A model generated the notes under the pieces. It had not been told where the DNA came from. It did not search any database and saw nothing but the letters and a program-made list of their open reading frames with translations. A program made the translations under genes and the position numbers. Source: Solen grandis (lineage: Eukaryota > Mollusca > Bivalvia > Adapedonta > Solenidae). From it: DNA of 64,000 bases. Where the stretch lies: NCBI GenBank assembly GCA_021229015.1, contig CM037788.1, forward strand, positions 55,379,145 through 55,443,144. The letters run 5' to 3'. Positions 21,916-34,539 of the stretch are shown piece by piece (positions within the stretch are counted from its first letter, which is position 1; each line of letters begins with the position of its first letter).

Positions 21916-24900
21916 GAAATACACATAAAAATATATATAAAAAAGAAAACTCGAAAAGGTAAATAGATATACCTTTTTGCACCGTGGTCGCCATTGGCGT
22001 TGAACATTATTTCTTGCTAGATTCATAACATGCATAAAAAACATCTGATACTAAAAAATGAACATTTGCGAATCTTTTATATATGTTTTTTGTATCCTTT
22101 AACAACTTACAATACCTTGTCTATGAGGTTTATGTCACATTTTGTGAACATCAAACACACGTATTTGATCTTGTCATAGAAATTTTTTCCCCAAGTTTAT
22201 CGATTCATCACTTCACATATTTCTCCATAGATACGGTTTTTACACGCCTAGTTGATTATCATGATAATAATCTCTAGCAAAAATGTGAGGTATGTATTGT
22301 TAGAAAGAAAGCGCAGGGGTAGGGGGTCTACACAAGCAGACCCAACAAGTTGAGTCTGAAAAGAGCGAAATATATATTATAAATATGTTAAAAATATTCT
22401 AACGTATGTTTACTCGATTCGTGCTAACGGTAAATGATTAAATTGTTTTTAGGCAAAGGTTATTTATATCTGTTAATTTGGAGATCGTTTCACAAACCAG
22501 ATTTGCATTTAAGATTTGTTAATAAGTGATGTTTTTGAAGCTTTTCATTGTCTAAAATTATAAGCAAATGCGTAAATTTTATGGATTTATTTGGCCATAA
22601 CTGAATCTACTTTTGTGTATGTACCTGTAGCTAGTATCCTATTAATTCAATTATTTAGTTATTCTATCTTATCCATGAAACAGGGTGAAAGTTAAAAAAA
22701 TAATTTTTTTTTAGCATTTTTAATTTTTACATCACGTAGTTGTTAATAGTGTTCATACTTTTAATTTATGTAAAGCTCAAGTTCGGTGTTAACGTCTCAA
22801 ACGCTTGCTTCATTTAATTTCAAATGACAGTCGTCAGACATTGGATACAATTTCAGTTCAAGAGCATCTTCCGCCCTTTTTAAGGATCTCATTAGCACTT
22901 TCGTCGGATTTTAATAGTTAGAATTCAGTTTGACGATTATGATTTACGGTGTTACCTCTTATACTGCCGAAAATGTTATCATCATAGATAAATCCAAATA
23001 ACTAAAACCAATCCTTCACAAGATATTACATTATAAATATTCTCCAAACAATTCTGTATAGATAACCTTAATTAGAAAGTCAACACTCGCTCTTATCAAG
23101 CTATCATATCGCACGGACTATTTTCAGTCACGTTTGCTCAGTCTACTTTTTCCGGAATCAATGCGCAAGTTGTCCTTGCGCATTTGTCACCAGATAAATC
23201 TGACCAGCGCTCATATTACCAAAGTAAATATACAATGTCTTCAGGCGTATTAATTCTCAACGCCAAATTTGTAAATAAATACTCTTTCCCGCCAATTTGT
23301 GACAGCAACAGACGTCCAATGTTTGATGGAGGGCATATCAATAGTACTCGGCGCACGTTATCAATTCTTTACAAGCGTTTGCACGAGACAGATTTTGATT
23401 TTCACGTGCTCTCAGGAAGTATATCCAGGCAACGGTTAATGGAACAAGCGGTGTCGCGTTAATTTTGCTGCTCTGTGAATTCTACTTGAATGCGAATGTT
23501 GACAGAGCATAAAAATTGGTTTCTGAAGCAAGTGCAATCGCCATTTTTGGAGGCACTTTTGATCTCACTTCCATATAAATCAGAATGTAATGGAAGTTTG
23601 TTTTATTTATTTGCGAAGGGTGCATCCTATAGTTACGGTAAATGATCTAAATATGCTTTAATCTTCTTTATATTGAGGAAAAATGCAAATTGTTAGCAAA
23701 GCATTCATTGTACGGTTTTTAGATGTTTCTATAAAAAGTCAACTCAGTATTTCTTCTTCCAAAAAAAAAAAAAGGGTAAATAAATTAATACAAGAATAAC
23801 TGAGACTGAATATTAAGTACGAAAATCGGTCACCAGTTCTGACATTTTCTCCACAAATAGTGGTCAGTTCTAGCAACAGATCTGGGCCGGCAAGAGCCGG
23901 CACGGTTTTTAATTGGTGAACAGTGCCTATTTTTACATGATGTTATTTTGTAAATGAAAATAAAATATATAGATACGAGTGTATCAATCGTCTTTTTCTT
24001 TTTAAATTGTCTATCATAACGATTATGCTACGTGTAATTATGTTTTTCCGATATTTTAAATTAAGTTAAACTTTTTATGTTTTATCTGCGGAGTGTTATA
24101 TTGTACTTACACAAAAACAAGTATACACGTACTTTCCGGTTTCGTACTTAGAGTTTTTCTGCTAACAATATTAATAACAATTGACTTTGGGACCTCAGAC
24201 TGTAATACAGATTACACCACATTATCTTTTAAACTTCTCTTTTATAAGTTACTTTCTAGAAAAATAGATCTTAGAATAAGTACTATTGCAATTATGCTGA
24301 AATCACCTTCATCAGCCTGTACGAAAACCAATGTGTTCGAATATCATTTACAGGGACCATCTCAAAATGCAGACTTTTTACATACTTAGCAAGTGTCAGT
24401 AAAGTATCGAAACGGATATTAAATCATTTTCACGCGATGACGGAGAATTACGTCAATACAATAGTCCTTCGGCCCGACTCTTTGCCGCTTGTCAAAAGCT
24501 TATGTTTTATTGAATATGTAAGTAAGAAACAAGTGGGAAATATGTGGGATAGTGTACCGGTACTTATGCTGAAGATCAAATGTTTTCGTACGGGGTGCAG
24601 CGAAATGTACCATTATGCATGAACGAACTGAGAACTTAACTGTAGAACAGTGTACTGTGTAACCTCGCTTTCTTGAAAAGTCTACAGATCCTCTGTCCAC
24701 ATTTGAATTTTCTAAAACGAACTTTAATCCGATATATACATAAATATTCAGGAATTTCTTTCACTGTTTACATATCCATAACTCATTGTTTTCTTTAATT
24801 GTCTAATTTTACTGATAATTTCGAAGCTAAGGATCATAGTTTCAACCGAATGATACTTATAGACCATTTCAGTCCATTTCAAATGAGTCGTTAACCTACT

Positions 24901-26221
24901 TAAATCAACGACCTAATATAATACCATATGGGAGAATGGCATTGCCAAATATGTTATCCTATAAAAATAAAGATATTATTATTATTATTATCTTTATTAT
25001 TATTATACATTGTTCGATGGGAAATAAACGTACATTTGAGATTTTTCCCAAGTCACTGATTGGTTAATTCAAATAAGCGAATTATACCGAGTATTGTCGA
25101 TCCTCGGATGAAATGGTAATATTAGGCTTCAAACGCTCATGAATGGACTGTTTTCTTTATTCTTAATTTAAATGAAAAATCATTCATATGAATATTTGGT
25201 AACCTTAACCTTTAATAATAAATGATACATAAATATATATTATTAAAATATGCATTAACTTTATATTTAGCAAGAAATTCAAATTTAAAAATATAAATAC
25301 ACGTGTATATTAGTATTATCTTTTCGTAGTACGCTTAATTAAATATTCTGAAATGTTCGGCAAAATCATAAAAATTAAAGATAGATTATAGGCCTATATA
25401 ATTATATAACAATTACAAAATATGACCGAAATACAATTGTTGTAGCTGTAAAACGCCTGATATTTTATAAAAAAAAATAAATAAATAAAAGTGCATGTCA
25501 AAAAGATATTGGACAAAACTGTTTTATTTTCAACATATTTTTCGTCTTCTTATTTGTAATACAAAAGTGATTATTAATTCAAAATTTAATGAGTATTTTT
25601 TATTAGAAGCTTGTTTTAATGAAACAGAAATCGAAGCACTGATTTTAAAAGGGCAAATGATGAAGAGAGAGAGAGAGAGAGAGAGAGATCTATAGTTAAA
25701 CAGTTTTTTTTTTCTTTTTAAACGTTTTGAACACATTCGTGAAATCTTACTGGATTAGCGGCAATGGTTATGCTTTCAACACATTTGTTTCTGTAATCTT
25801 TTTCAAGAATGGAATTGGACACAATTTATTACATGCAGCGGGCGTTTACACGATTAATCAAGTCGGTTTCCTAACACAGCGGACTGTGCCTTTCTGTGTT
25901 GGAAAATAATACATACATGCATTTTACTTTACTTATAAAAGGAAAATATACTAGACTGATGATTATGATGATGAACAGGAGGAAGAGGGTGATAAGGAAA
26001 TGATGAGGATTATGAACTACTAATCCATAATTATACACATATACTGATGACGTCATCACAGACGATAAAAATGCTACGCAACGTCGTCAATGTTTAAACG
26101 TCACCGATCATTTGACGTTGGTAACTGTTTGTGTACATAGGTTTAACAGATTTATTTGGTAAAGTAATATAGATTAAATAATTTTACATATAAATAAACT
26201 TCATAAGCAAAAGATAGTGGA
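21916..26221. other. Intergenic stretch, nothing recognised
   Basis: Holds the divergent promoters of the SLC6 gene (minus) and the membrane-protein gene (plus), but I cannot place either. Contains (ATT)n near 24977-25000, an (AG)n run at 25664-25690 and AT-rich sequence. The open frame at 23184-23462 has no recognisable domain. Confidence 0.4.
25664..25690. repeat. (AG)n microsatellite
   Basis: About 12 uninterrupted AG dinucleotides. Confidence 0.9.
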
Positions 26222-26553
26222 ATGGCAGCCCCCACCTCAAACGAGTATTACGGAGTCATGAAAATGACAACGAGGCCTTTAGAGGACCCAATAGACTATA
26301 ATAACACGCTAGCTTTTTGGAAAACCCTGGAGGAAAAATACACCCTGAGAAAGAAGAGATGGGTGGAGGCGAATGCTAAGATGTTTGCGGCAAAATTAGC
26401 TGCTAAGATAGCGAGAAATGAAATGGAGACAGCTCGTCATGATTTGGACCAGCAACACATTGAAGCATGCGATGAAATAATAAGAGAAGAGTTGGAAGAG
26501 TTTTCTGATATAGACGAGGATTCTTTTAAAGATCCATGCGCAATGTACCAAAG
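26222..26553 (+). CDS. Unrecognised single-pass membrane protein, exon 1
   Basis: First exon of a gene reconstructed by hand from splice signals: exons 26222-26553, 26984-27155, 32749-32856, possibly 33117-33174, 33369-33418, 34373-34439, 37321-37360, 45187-45280. Codon phases at the joins run 2,0,0,1,0,1,2,0 without conflict, total 307 residues so far. Exon 1 gives residues 1-110: MAAPTSNEYYG start with G at -3 and +4, then a charged, alanine-rich helical stretch (about 33-95, likely coiled coil) and an acidic end (EELEEFSDIDED). The donor is CAAAG|GTATAC in phase 2. Predicted topology: helical N-domain, one TM segment at about 140-166, then a tail. I do not recognise the family. Expression is unproven, but the coding character of exon 1 is good. 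Confidence 0.72.
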
Positions 26554-26732
26554 GTATACAGTAGAAGTGATCAGTGGGATGTACGATTTTCATATTAATG
26601 TCACTGGAATATTCAATTATAAACATTATACATAAATTGTTAAACAATCAAAACTACACGCGCGTTTGTAATTGTAGTAAAAATTATAGGTACGACTGGC
26701 GTAACTTCATTAAAATTAATATGTAATATAAG

Positions 26733-26861
26733 GTATCCGAGAAAAATTGCCGACCTACCGCAAGCCAGAAAGAAAACTGTTTTTCATATAAAAAGACCTA
26801 AAGACCTAACAAAAGCCTTCAACCCACAGCGGTCGCGGAGCTATTCCATTAGACTTATAGT
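26733..26861 (-). mobile_element. Degraded SINE family B, minus strand, in intron 1
   Basis: GCCGACCTACCGCAAGCCAG and CAACCCACAGCGGT match the 8883-9022 copy (CGACCTACCGCAAGCCAGCT, CAGCGGTGAGG), with the middle decayed. Confidence 0.6.
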
Positions 26862-26983
26862 TTATAGTCCTATACCTAGTTTAAATGAACGTTGAACATA
26901 TGGTCATCCTGTCACATGCATCTTTTTGTTTCCTACGTAACATGTTTAATGATATATTTTATATATTTATTTTAAAAATCCAG

Positions 26984-27155
26984 CAATCTGTCGGCCGACA
27001 AGTGGCAGAAAGTTCGCCATGAGCTAGACCGGATATTCGGACACCCGAAGACAGATGTGGACCGGAAGTTGACCATAATCATCGAATGCCTTCTGCTTAC
27101 TTCCTTTTTCGTACTCGGAGTTTATATCTTCTTTATACACATAGGATTCGGAGAG
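26984..27155 (+). CDS. Membrane-protein gene, exon 2 (TM segment)
   Basis: Acceptor TTTTAAAAATCCAG, donor GAGAG|GTAAAC in phase 0. Completes the split Ser codon from exon 1 and then reads 57 open codons: NLSADKWQKVRHELDRIFGH, a basic stretch (PKTDVDRK) and a strongly hydrophobic segment (LTIIIECLLLTSFFVLGVYI then FFIHIGFGE), residues about 140-166, a clear single transmembrane helix. Base composition is more GC-rich and codon-like than its flanks. The basic residues before the helix favour a cytosolic N-terminus. Confidence 0.75.
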
Positions 27156-27598
27156 GTAAACTTTATATATATATAGTTTAGTTTATTTTATTTTATTTCA
27201 TTTTTATTTTATTTCATTTCCATTGTGCTTTAAGCACATGAGGATACAATATGCATGTACACACAAGTTATTACATATTAGAAGTAAATCATAAATATAT
27301 ATAGAGGCTTGTAACATGGCAGTCAGCTCTGGATACATTACTATAAAATGTATATAAACATGCGACGGAGAAGGCTTATAAGTAATTTTGTTCAACTCAT
27401 ATATGAAAACATTGCGAAAGAGCGGAGCAAATTGGAGAAAGTAAACACACATAAATACACACTCACACAAAAACATACAATATCAGGCGGTTGTTACTAA
27501 CAGTTTCACATGTATATGCATTAGACTTTCGAGTGATCCAGAAAAAGTGTAGGACATTTAAAACTGCATTTAACAACATTATACAGATATTGAGAGAA

Positions 27599-28312
27599 TC
27601 AAGCACTATAAATTCTTTTATTCCTTACATCAAACGCATAATGCACAAATAGGCCTAGTTTTTTAATCACAACTGCGTCTTCAGAAGTAAAAAGACTAAT
27701 CAACTTAAACATATTTGGTCTTTGCCAGTAGAACTTATCTATATATTTTTTTCTTAAATTGGACATTCTAAAACAAAATGAAACTCATCTTCTAATATAT
27801 TACAAAATATACATTTCCTGTCAACAATAGGCAAAGCAACAGGTTTATTCCATCTTCCAGCTTCTATCATTAATCTATGGGATGATACCCTTAATCGTGT
27901 AAGTGATTTACAACTCTTCGATGAATTGAAAACATTAAGGTATGTCTTAAAACCAAAGTTTGCTATATTAACATAAAACAAAGCACGTGATGAATTTTGT
28001 AGTCTGCTATACCAATTTTGAATAAATTGATCATTCAATCTCTGCCTTACTAAACTCAAGAAAAATACACAATTTCCTACACTCTGAGACAACCAGGCTT
28101 CATAAAACCCCAATGAACACAACAAGTGTTTTAAAATTGCCCAATTAAATTATAATATCTATTAGTTACACATGAAACTCTTCCAAGTTCACCATATATA
28201 AAATCATTTTGCGAGGACCGTTTAACATTCAAAATCTTTTTACAGTAACGTAAATGTAAGCGTTCTATAGTATTTGCACGTGCAAAACCCCAAATAGATC
28301 TTATTGATAAAC
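27599..28312 (-). mobile_element. LINE (non-LTR retrotransposon) 3' fragment, minus strand
   Basis: The C-terminal part of a LINE ORF2. From the 5' side: SIWGFARANTIERLHLRYCK, then KKILNVKRSSQNDFIYGELG; later RQRLNDQFIQNWYSRLQNSS; then RLRVSSHRLMIEAGRWN and a Cys/His motif CIFCNILEDEFHFVLECPI. A further stretch ends at a stop at 27599-27601. At least two frame breaks (near 28135 and 27770). The copy is 5'-truncated at a (TCATCA)n tract (28313-28375). It is the same kind of LINE as at 57278-58862. Subfamily not assigned. Confidence 0.85.
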
Positions 28313-28375
28313 TCATCATCATCATCATCTTCATCAACAACATCATCATCATCGTCATCATCATCATTAAGAACA
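28313..28375. repeat. (ATC)n microsatellite at the LINE truncation point
   Basis: CATCATCATC runs with interruptions, immediately next to the 5' break of the LINE copy. Confidence 0.85.
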
Positions 28376-30000
28376 ACATTATCAATACCATTATCATAAT
28401 CAATATACAAAATGTAAAATGTTCGTATACAAAACATTTAAAATGAATAAGCAAGAAAATGCCTATATCTAAATAGATATACTTTAAATCAAATGAACAA
28501 GCATAAGAATTATTTAACAAGTATTCTCGTGGCTTGATTTTTTTATTTTTGCATGTAAATATAATCATTAATATTGTATTATATAATATTTCAATCAATT
28601 GGCAGAACATATCTTGTGAAATGAATATTCCTCTCTATAATACAAGTTAAGAAAAAAAATACATTTGAGTTAAAGCAGTGCTTTCCAAGCTACAGTTTTC
28701 GTAAATCCAACGTGACGTCAGTACTTAACATTAAGCTGAATAGTCGAAGCTTTTTTTCCGGTTCTAATGATCATTACAGACACACAGTTCGTCATGCCGT
28801 CGATTCCGCACAATTATCACCTGCTTTCGTAATTGTCAGGGAACACGTTCATTGCCCTTTCGATACAGATCATGGATTTTTTTTCTTACCCTCCCTCGCT
28901 TCTGATTGCAACGCACGCGCGCGTATCAATATAATAAGTAATGTAACAAATTAATTTTGCGATATGAAAAGCGTTATTTCGGAAATATGTTTTCTTCATT
29001 TCACCGCATTATTACAACGCATATACCTAATAGAATAACGGGAAAATGAGCAAGTGTTTTATCAAACTATTTCAATATATTTTACAGCTTTTCAGTTTTA
29101 TATTAGAGTTTCACACTTCCGTCATAATATTAAAAGATGATAAAGAAGATAAACAGGGTGAGATATTTACAGTATAACATATCACAAACACCAACAATAA
29201 ATGTTAAACAAAAAACAAAAAAAGTAAAAAAAAAGAGACATTTATTTTCACAGCTATCATATTTTCAAATCATTTAGTAGGGGAAAAATTAATACTGTGG
29301 AATTGCTGCTATCATCATTACCAAGAAAAATCTCTTCCAAGTCAAATAATGTAATATGTATGTTGTCGTTTTTACAGTATCACACTAATGACCTGATATT
29401 TATATATATAGAAAAACAATATCAATTTTCCAAGAACGAGCCTAGAATTCTTTGCGTATATCTCAGTCTATGTACCTGGTGTTAAGGGTCATTAGATTGC
29501 TTATATCGCTGTATAATGGATAAAACCCAATACGTTTTCACAATGATATACAAACTATTCATACTAAAGAAAAGAAAGGGAAAAATAATGTAACTTTGGT
29601 TTTGCAATAACCGATGTAGTTACAGTGTTTTCTCGCAGAACTACACATATCATAAAGTTCTTTTTTGTACTGCTTGTAATAAACATGATACTTAACCATG
29701 GCAACGGTCAAAACAATTTTCTTCCGCATCCGTACACATTTCTGCTGACGTTCTCTTCATACAATTTCTGTTCCACAAGTTTTCTGTTAATCGAAATACC
29801 AGTTTATCATCTTCAATTTAAACACCTGCGTTTTATTTCCATACAACACTTTTAATCAATCCGGAGAAACGAGGTTAAGATATTTTATTATTATAAGTAC
29901 TGTAATAAGAGCTATACAATATTGAACAATGTCGGTGGTAAATATTTCTGTATGCTAATTTGATACAATCACGAGCCGTTTACGGACGGAAACGCTCAAA

Positions 30001-30163
30001 TTAAGGTAATTCACCAATCATTGAATTATAATCATGGTTCTTCAAATGTTTAAAAGTAAAGATGCAAATATCCATTGATTTGAGTTTTAGGCTCTTATGA
30101 AAATTTCTATTTACTTTAAATTGATGGACCATGATCAAAATTTAATGATGGATATTACCTTAA
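30001..30163. mobile_element. MITE, TTAAGGTA family Q, copy 2
   Basis: Ends TTAAGGTAATTCACCAATCA and, inverted, TTAAGGTAATATCCATCATT. It shares ATCATTGAATTATAATCATG-type inner arms with copy 1 at 12858. Confidence 0.82.
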
Positions 30164-30756
30164 ATCATCACTATCTGATTCAGATCGTGTCAATGTATGG
30201 TGATCAATCACTGTCATGTCACTTGGCGAGTTAATGGGGCGAAAAGTCGCCAAAAAAACAAAAAAAAAAAACAACAAAAAACAACATGCCAATATGTTGC
30301 TTTGCGATATGAACTCTGGCCACGATGTTTGTCTTAGCGTCTGGCGAAACAAGAGTAACCAATATGTCGTGTTTCGCCTTGCCAATATTAAAAGTAAAAG
30401 AAAAAAAATGCAAAGCTAGATTTTATCCCGCCGAGCGAAATATGAATTTGTTGTCTTTCAACATTTTACCTCGGCAACTCGCCAAGTGAAATGGTAGAAA
30501 TTAGCCAACATCGCATTTATAACTTTGTATACTACCTCTACTACAAACAAAAACTAATTCCTAAATGTTATTGCTTATTCTGATAACATACATTATATTA
30601 ACCAGTGCAATGTCATTAAACCTCTACAACAACCTGCTTGATGCATATTTATGATATTCCCAAACAGACATATGCTATTTTTGTCAGTCGTTGATAATCC
30701 CAAGCTGTTTGTTAAAAGTACGAGTTTCTACTTTTTTAACAGTGTACGCATCCTAT

Positions 30757-31350
30757 CCGGTCACTCTCAATAACCACACGACTCTCTAGCTAATAACGAT
30801 GGTGGGGTTGTCCGTCACTCTCAATAACCACACGACTCTCTAGCTAATAACGATGGTGGGGTTGTCCGTCACTCTCAATAACCACACGACTCTCTAGCTA
30901 ATAACGATGGTGGGGTTGTCCGTCACTCTCAATAACCACACGACTCTCTAGCTAATAACGATGGCGGGGTTGTCCGTCACTCTCAATAACCACACGACTC
31001 TCTAGCTAATAACGATGGTGGGGTTGTCCGTCACTCTCAATAACCACACGACTCTCTAGCTAATAACGATGGTGGGGTTGTCCGTCACTCTCAATAACCA
31101 CACGACTCTCTAGCTAATAACGATGGTGGGGTTGTCCGTCACTCTCAATAACCACACGACTCTCTAGCTAATAACGATGGTGGGGTTGTCCGTCACTCTC
31201 AATAACCACACGACTCTCTAGCTAATAACGATGGTGGGGTTGTCCGTCACTCTCAATAACCACACGACTCTCTAGCTAATAACGATGGTGGGTTGTCCGT
31301 CACTCTCAATAACCACACGACTCTCTAGCTAATAACGATGGTGGGGTTGT
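30757..31350. repeat. 54-bp minisatellite, 11 copies
   Basis: Unit CCGTCACTCTCAATAACCAC, ACGACTCTCTAGCTAATAAC, GATGGTGGGGTTGT. Copies are almost identical: one T-to-C change (GATGGCGGGG, copy 4) and one G deletion (near 31290). No spacer-like variable sequence, so not CRISPR. High homogeneity implies recent amplification or ongoing conversion. It lies in intron 2. Confidence 0.97.
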
Positions 31351-32748
31351 CCCAAACTACTTTTAAATTATCAAATCGCTTTCGAGGTGGGGGGGGGCGA
31401 CTCAAAATATTTAACTATGCTAAATAGCATCTTGCTTCACTATATATATTTATACATTTGGATTACTTTTAACTATAATTACTTTATATCAGCATATTAA
31501 TATTGTTTACAAAATAAAGCATAATTATCTTTCCGGAAGTATACATGTCGGCTCCTTTTCCTGAACGTATCAGTTAAGTATATTTTGCCGAAAGTATGAC
31601 AATGAAATATGGGAATCCTCTCCGTATGCCCGTTTTTCATGATGATGACTTTTCAAGCAGAGTTAAAACAAGTTGCAAAACCTTTCACTACGTCAACAAC
31701 AACACTTATTATATCTATATCCCAACTATCGTCCCTAGAATCTTTCGACAACCTATGCACCATCCGTGTAAGCAATACTCCTACTGCAAAAACTGACATT
31801 GCTGTAACTTCCGTATTGCTACATTCTACTATCTATTTAACTCGACTTCTTAGTATACTTTTCTTCTTCTGCCTTCACCGCAACATTATAAACTGAAAGA
31901 ACTTGTGATAATGATGAGTTACATTCATTTTGTTGCAAACTCATGATAAACACGTTAAACCCAATAAGCAAACAAACAAACAAATTCACTGTTTTGTACA
32001 TTACAGTAACATATTTCGTGGAGTAGCTAGTTCTAAACTTCGATTTTTTCATTCACTATTACCATATTTTTAGAAACGACTACATTAAAATTGTTGTCAT
32101 GTTCTAGAATTCTAGAAAAAAAATCTTAATACAACTAATTGAGTGTATAAAAATAAAGATCCTATTTTCAGGATTGACCAAGGAACTTTTTATATCGACT
32201 GACAGAACTCTTTGCCATCATTATACATGTATCACTAATCCTTCCGTTGACATAAGTCACTGAATTTAACGTACTAGTTATTTGCATGCCTTTCTATAAC
32301 GAAATTTGAACAATATACATATAGTAAGTTCATATGTTGAAGCTCTTAAAAAGTTAACATTTTCAAACACATTATAAAAATATTCAGACTGAAGAATCAA
32401 AATTATTTGGAATGCACGAAAATCCTTTTATTCCCCAAATATTGACCTACATTCCTTGCCTCCCGTGTCATCAGGTTTTCCGTGTGATTTTGTAAATTTT
32501 CGTCATAATTTAAATATCTGGCACTTTAGTTAAATAACGTTTTCTTATCACAGTCCAACGCAATCAAGACAATTCAAGTATGAAATTATGCAAATGGGTT
32601 GTGTTTCAAATCCTAATAAAATTTAGTTGCAGCTCAACTAGTACAATAACTGGTATCTACAACCACTGTTACCATCACATTCAACATATATTGCTGCTAG
32701 CATCATAACCAAATTGAACCTTTACCCTCATGAATTGTCTGTCCCTAG

Positions 32749-32856
32749 AACCGCCCCACCCTGGTTGACACCACGTGCAAACGGCTGTGCACGGGACATA
32801 CTGTGCTAAACCAGATAGTCGCCTCTGTGTTCCCAGTGGCTGACAGCAAGGACGAG
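32749..32856 (+). CDS. Membrane-protein gene, exon 3
   Basis: Acceptor GAATTGTCTGTCCCTAG, 36 open codons in phase 0 (NRPTLVDTTCKRLCTGHTVL then NQIVASVFPVADSKDE), donor GAG|GTTTGG (weak). The other two frames contain stops. It follows the TM helix directly, so it is the juxtamembrane part on the far side, with two cysteines four residues apart. GC content is clearly above the flanks. Confidence 0.65.
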
Positions 32857-33116
32857 GTTTGGGCATTTTTTATCACTTGAATTCATTGTCTCAATTTTTT
32901 TCTAGATATGAGTATCTTCATTTCTACAAAAAGTATCATGTTTGCATTATTAAAATGTTCGAAATTCTATGATTCTGCTTGGAAGGATTCCAGTTATAGT
33001 TGAAGGTCTAAAATTATTTTTTTTCTCACAAGAAAACGTGTCGATTTTAGAGAACTATATTCAAAGAAACAATTGTAGAATGATTTATTTTAGTTGACAT
33101 TAAATTTCGTTGACAG

Positions 33117-33174
33117 TGTACTGTACTGGAGGGAATATCACGGATACATTTATTCGTGAACTCATTAACATTAG
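33117..33174 (+). CDS. Candidate exon linking exons 3 and 4 of the membrane-protein gene
   Basis: Acceptor TTTCGTTGACAG, 58 bases open from phase 0, ending in phase 1 at TTAG|GTATAT. These are exactly the phases needed between exon 3 (ends 0) and exon 4 (needs 1). It would encode CTVLEGISRIHLFVNSLTL. The sequence after it (ATTCGTGAAC, TTCGCGG, TTCGTGGATAAA) looks like dispersed repeat DNA, so this may be chance. Confidence 0.25.
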
Positions 33175-33368
33175 GTATATAAAATCAGCGGTTTTCGCGG
33201 AAGTAAATGTTCGTGGATAAATCAATTTGTAAAATTTAAAGTTCATAAATTTGAATAAAATCAGCGAATATATTTAATAATTTTAGATATGAAATTAGAT
33301 ATGCATATGTAATATTGCTTTCTTGATGTATTATATTTATCTTTTTTATTTCTTCCTTTCTTTTGCAG

Positions 33369-33418
33369 TGCTAGATGGGAAAATGGATAAAAGACATTTA
33401 CTCAACAAACTAAACGAT
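33369..33418 (+). CDS. Membrane-protein gene, exon 4
   Basis: Strong pyrimidine tract and acceptor (TTTCTTCCTTTCTTTTGCAG). 50 bases read x-LDGKMDKRHLLNKLND and end at GAT|GTAAAT in phase 0. It needs a phase-1 join from upstream, which exon 3 alone does not give. A basic, helical stretch. Confidence 0.5.
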
Positions 33419-33572
33419 GTAAATTTATGAAATTTTGTATTTTTCTAGTATGTTTTATATGAAGATATTTCTTTTCTTTTTGTCAAATAAAATTGATTCG
33501 ACACCGATATTTCTGTGTGCATTTATCTGTTAAATTAGAATACCCTAACCTCATCATTAACTTTATTTTGAA

Positions 33573-33828
33573 GACTATGTCTGCTTGAGACATATAAAGT
33601 GCTGCCACACTGCAGTTTCACGGCGTAGACATGTGGCATGATACCACACTCAGTCGCATGACCCTGACACCGGGCCACCAGCCCTGGAACTACCCTTATA
33701 TGCTGAGCGCCAAGCAAGGGAGCTAAACCAGAACAATTTTCTCGATGTTGGTATGTCGTGGCCGGGGATCCAGTTGACATCCGACTCCTAATGTGGACAC
33801 TCTAACCACTCGGCCACAAGGGCACGGT
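33573..33828 (-). mobile_element. SINE family A, minus strand, lacking the 3' tail, in intron 4
   Basis: Body phrases GTAGACATGTGGCATGATAC and GCGCCAAGCAAGGGAGCT, then the complement of the head with a deleted B box (GTGGCCGGGGATCCAGTTG). It shares this B-box damage with the copy at 38699-39010, so the two may descend from one altered source. Confidence 0.82.
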
Positions 33829-34372
33829 ACTATATAAAGGATTTATACCTTTCAATCTTTTCGAGCAAACTATTTTGATGAATCTTTTTAGTGCTCAAAT
33901 TGGTAATTAAGAGACTTAGTGAAAATGCATACACGCTGTTTTAATTTCGGCCAGAAACTTTGCCAAAGTTTGCAAACTTATGTGATTATCATTGCCAGTG
34001 AAATATTTCGTGAAAATGTGTAAGGCTATACATTGCGGGTTAAAATTACATATAACAGTTATAGGTTAATCAAAGGTGTAAGCAAAAATGCTTGAAGGTT
34101 TACTTTTGATAAAAAAAAAGTTAGAATGTTCAATATTTGGTTTCCTGCTCGAATAGAGATATGTTAATCTTAACATCATTTCTCAGCGCAAAAATACATT
34201 GGAATCCAGCTGGAATTTATTTGAATTCTATCGCTAATATTTATTTTCTGGAAATAAACTTTATAAAAAACAATATATTGCAAAATTGAACTATTTATTT
34301 CATCTTTACCTGCGTATATATAAAGTTATAATAAAAAGTCTATCAAAATAACCAAGACTTTTTTTATTTTAG

Positions 34373-34439
34373 CTTCGTTTTGTACGACTGAAAGAGAAGG
34401 TTTGTGAGATAAAATCAAATGATATAAATGCACCTGAAA
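34373..34439 (+). CDS. Membrane-protein gene, exon 5
   Basis: Acceptor GACTTTTTTTATTTTAG and donor GAAA|GTAAGA, both strong. 22 codons in phase 0: LRFVRLKEKVCEIKSNDINA then PE, ending in phase 1. With exon 4 it forms a continuous charged helical tail. Confidence 0.62.
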
Positions 34440-34539
34440 GTAAGATCTTGATAATTTATTTAAACTCAACTACTTCAAGATAATTATTTATTTAGGTACA
34501 TCTGAACACTGTAGTATTACATTCTTAAATATGCTCGGC

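Larger units (their letters stand above)
27156..32748. other. Intron 2 of the membrane-protein gene
   Basis: 5.6 kb intron holding a LINE 3' fragment, a family Q MITE, a 54-bp minisatellite and AT-rich filler. The stretches 28313-30000 and 31351-32748 show nothing else that I can support. Confidence 0.5.

Noticed and set aside
21957..21994. Upstream first exon of the SLC6 gene starting ATGGCGACCACGG with donor GTATAT
   Set aside because: Ends in phase 1, whereas the main exon at 21913 needs phase 0; the alternative ATG upstream ends in phase 2. Could still be 5' UTR.
23184..23462. 92-codon open frame
   Set aside because: Looked mildly gene-like but no domain, splice site or repeat match; not supported.
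28131..28610. 159-codon open frame with Met/Asp-rich centre
   Set aside because: Chimera of a LINE fragment, an (ATC)n microsatellite and flanking DNA.
30757..31350. Regular array resembling CRISPR
   Set aside because: The whole 54-bp unit is repeated without variable spacers, and the genome is eukaryotic.
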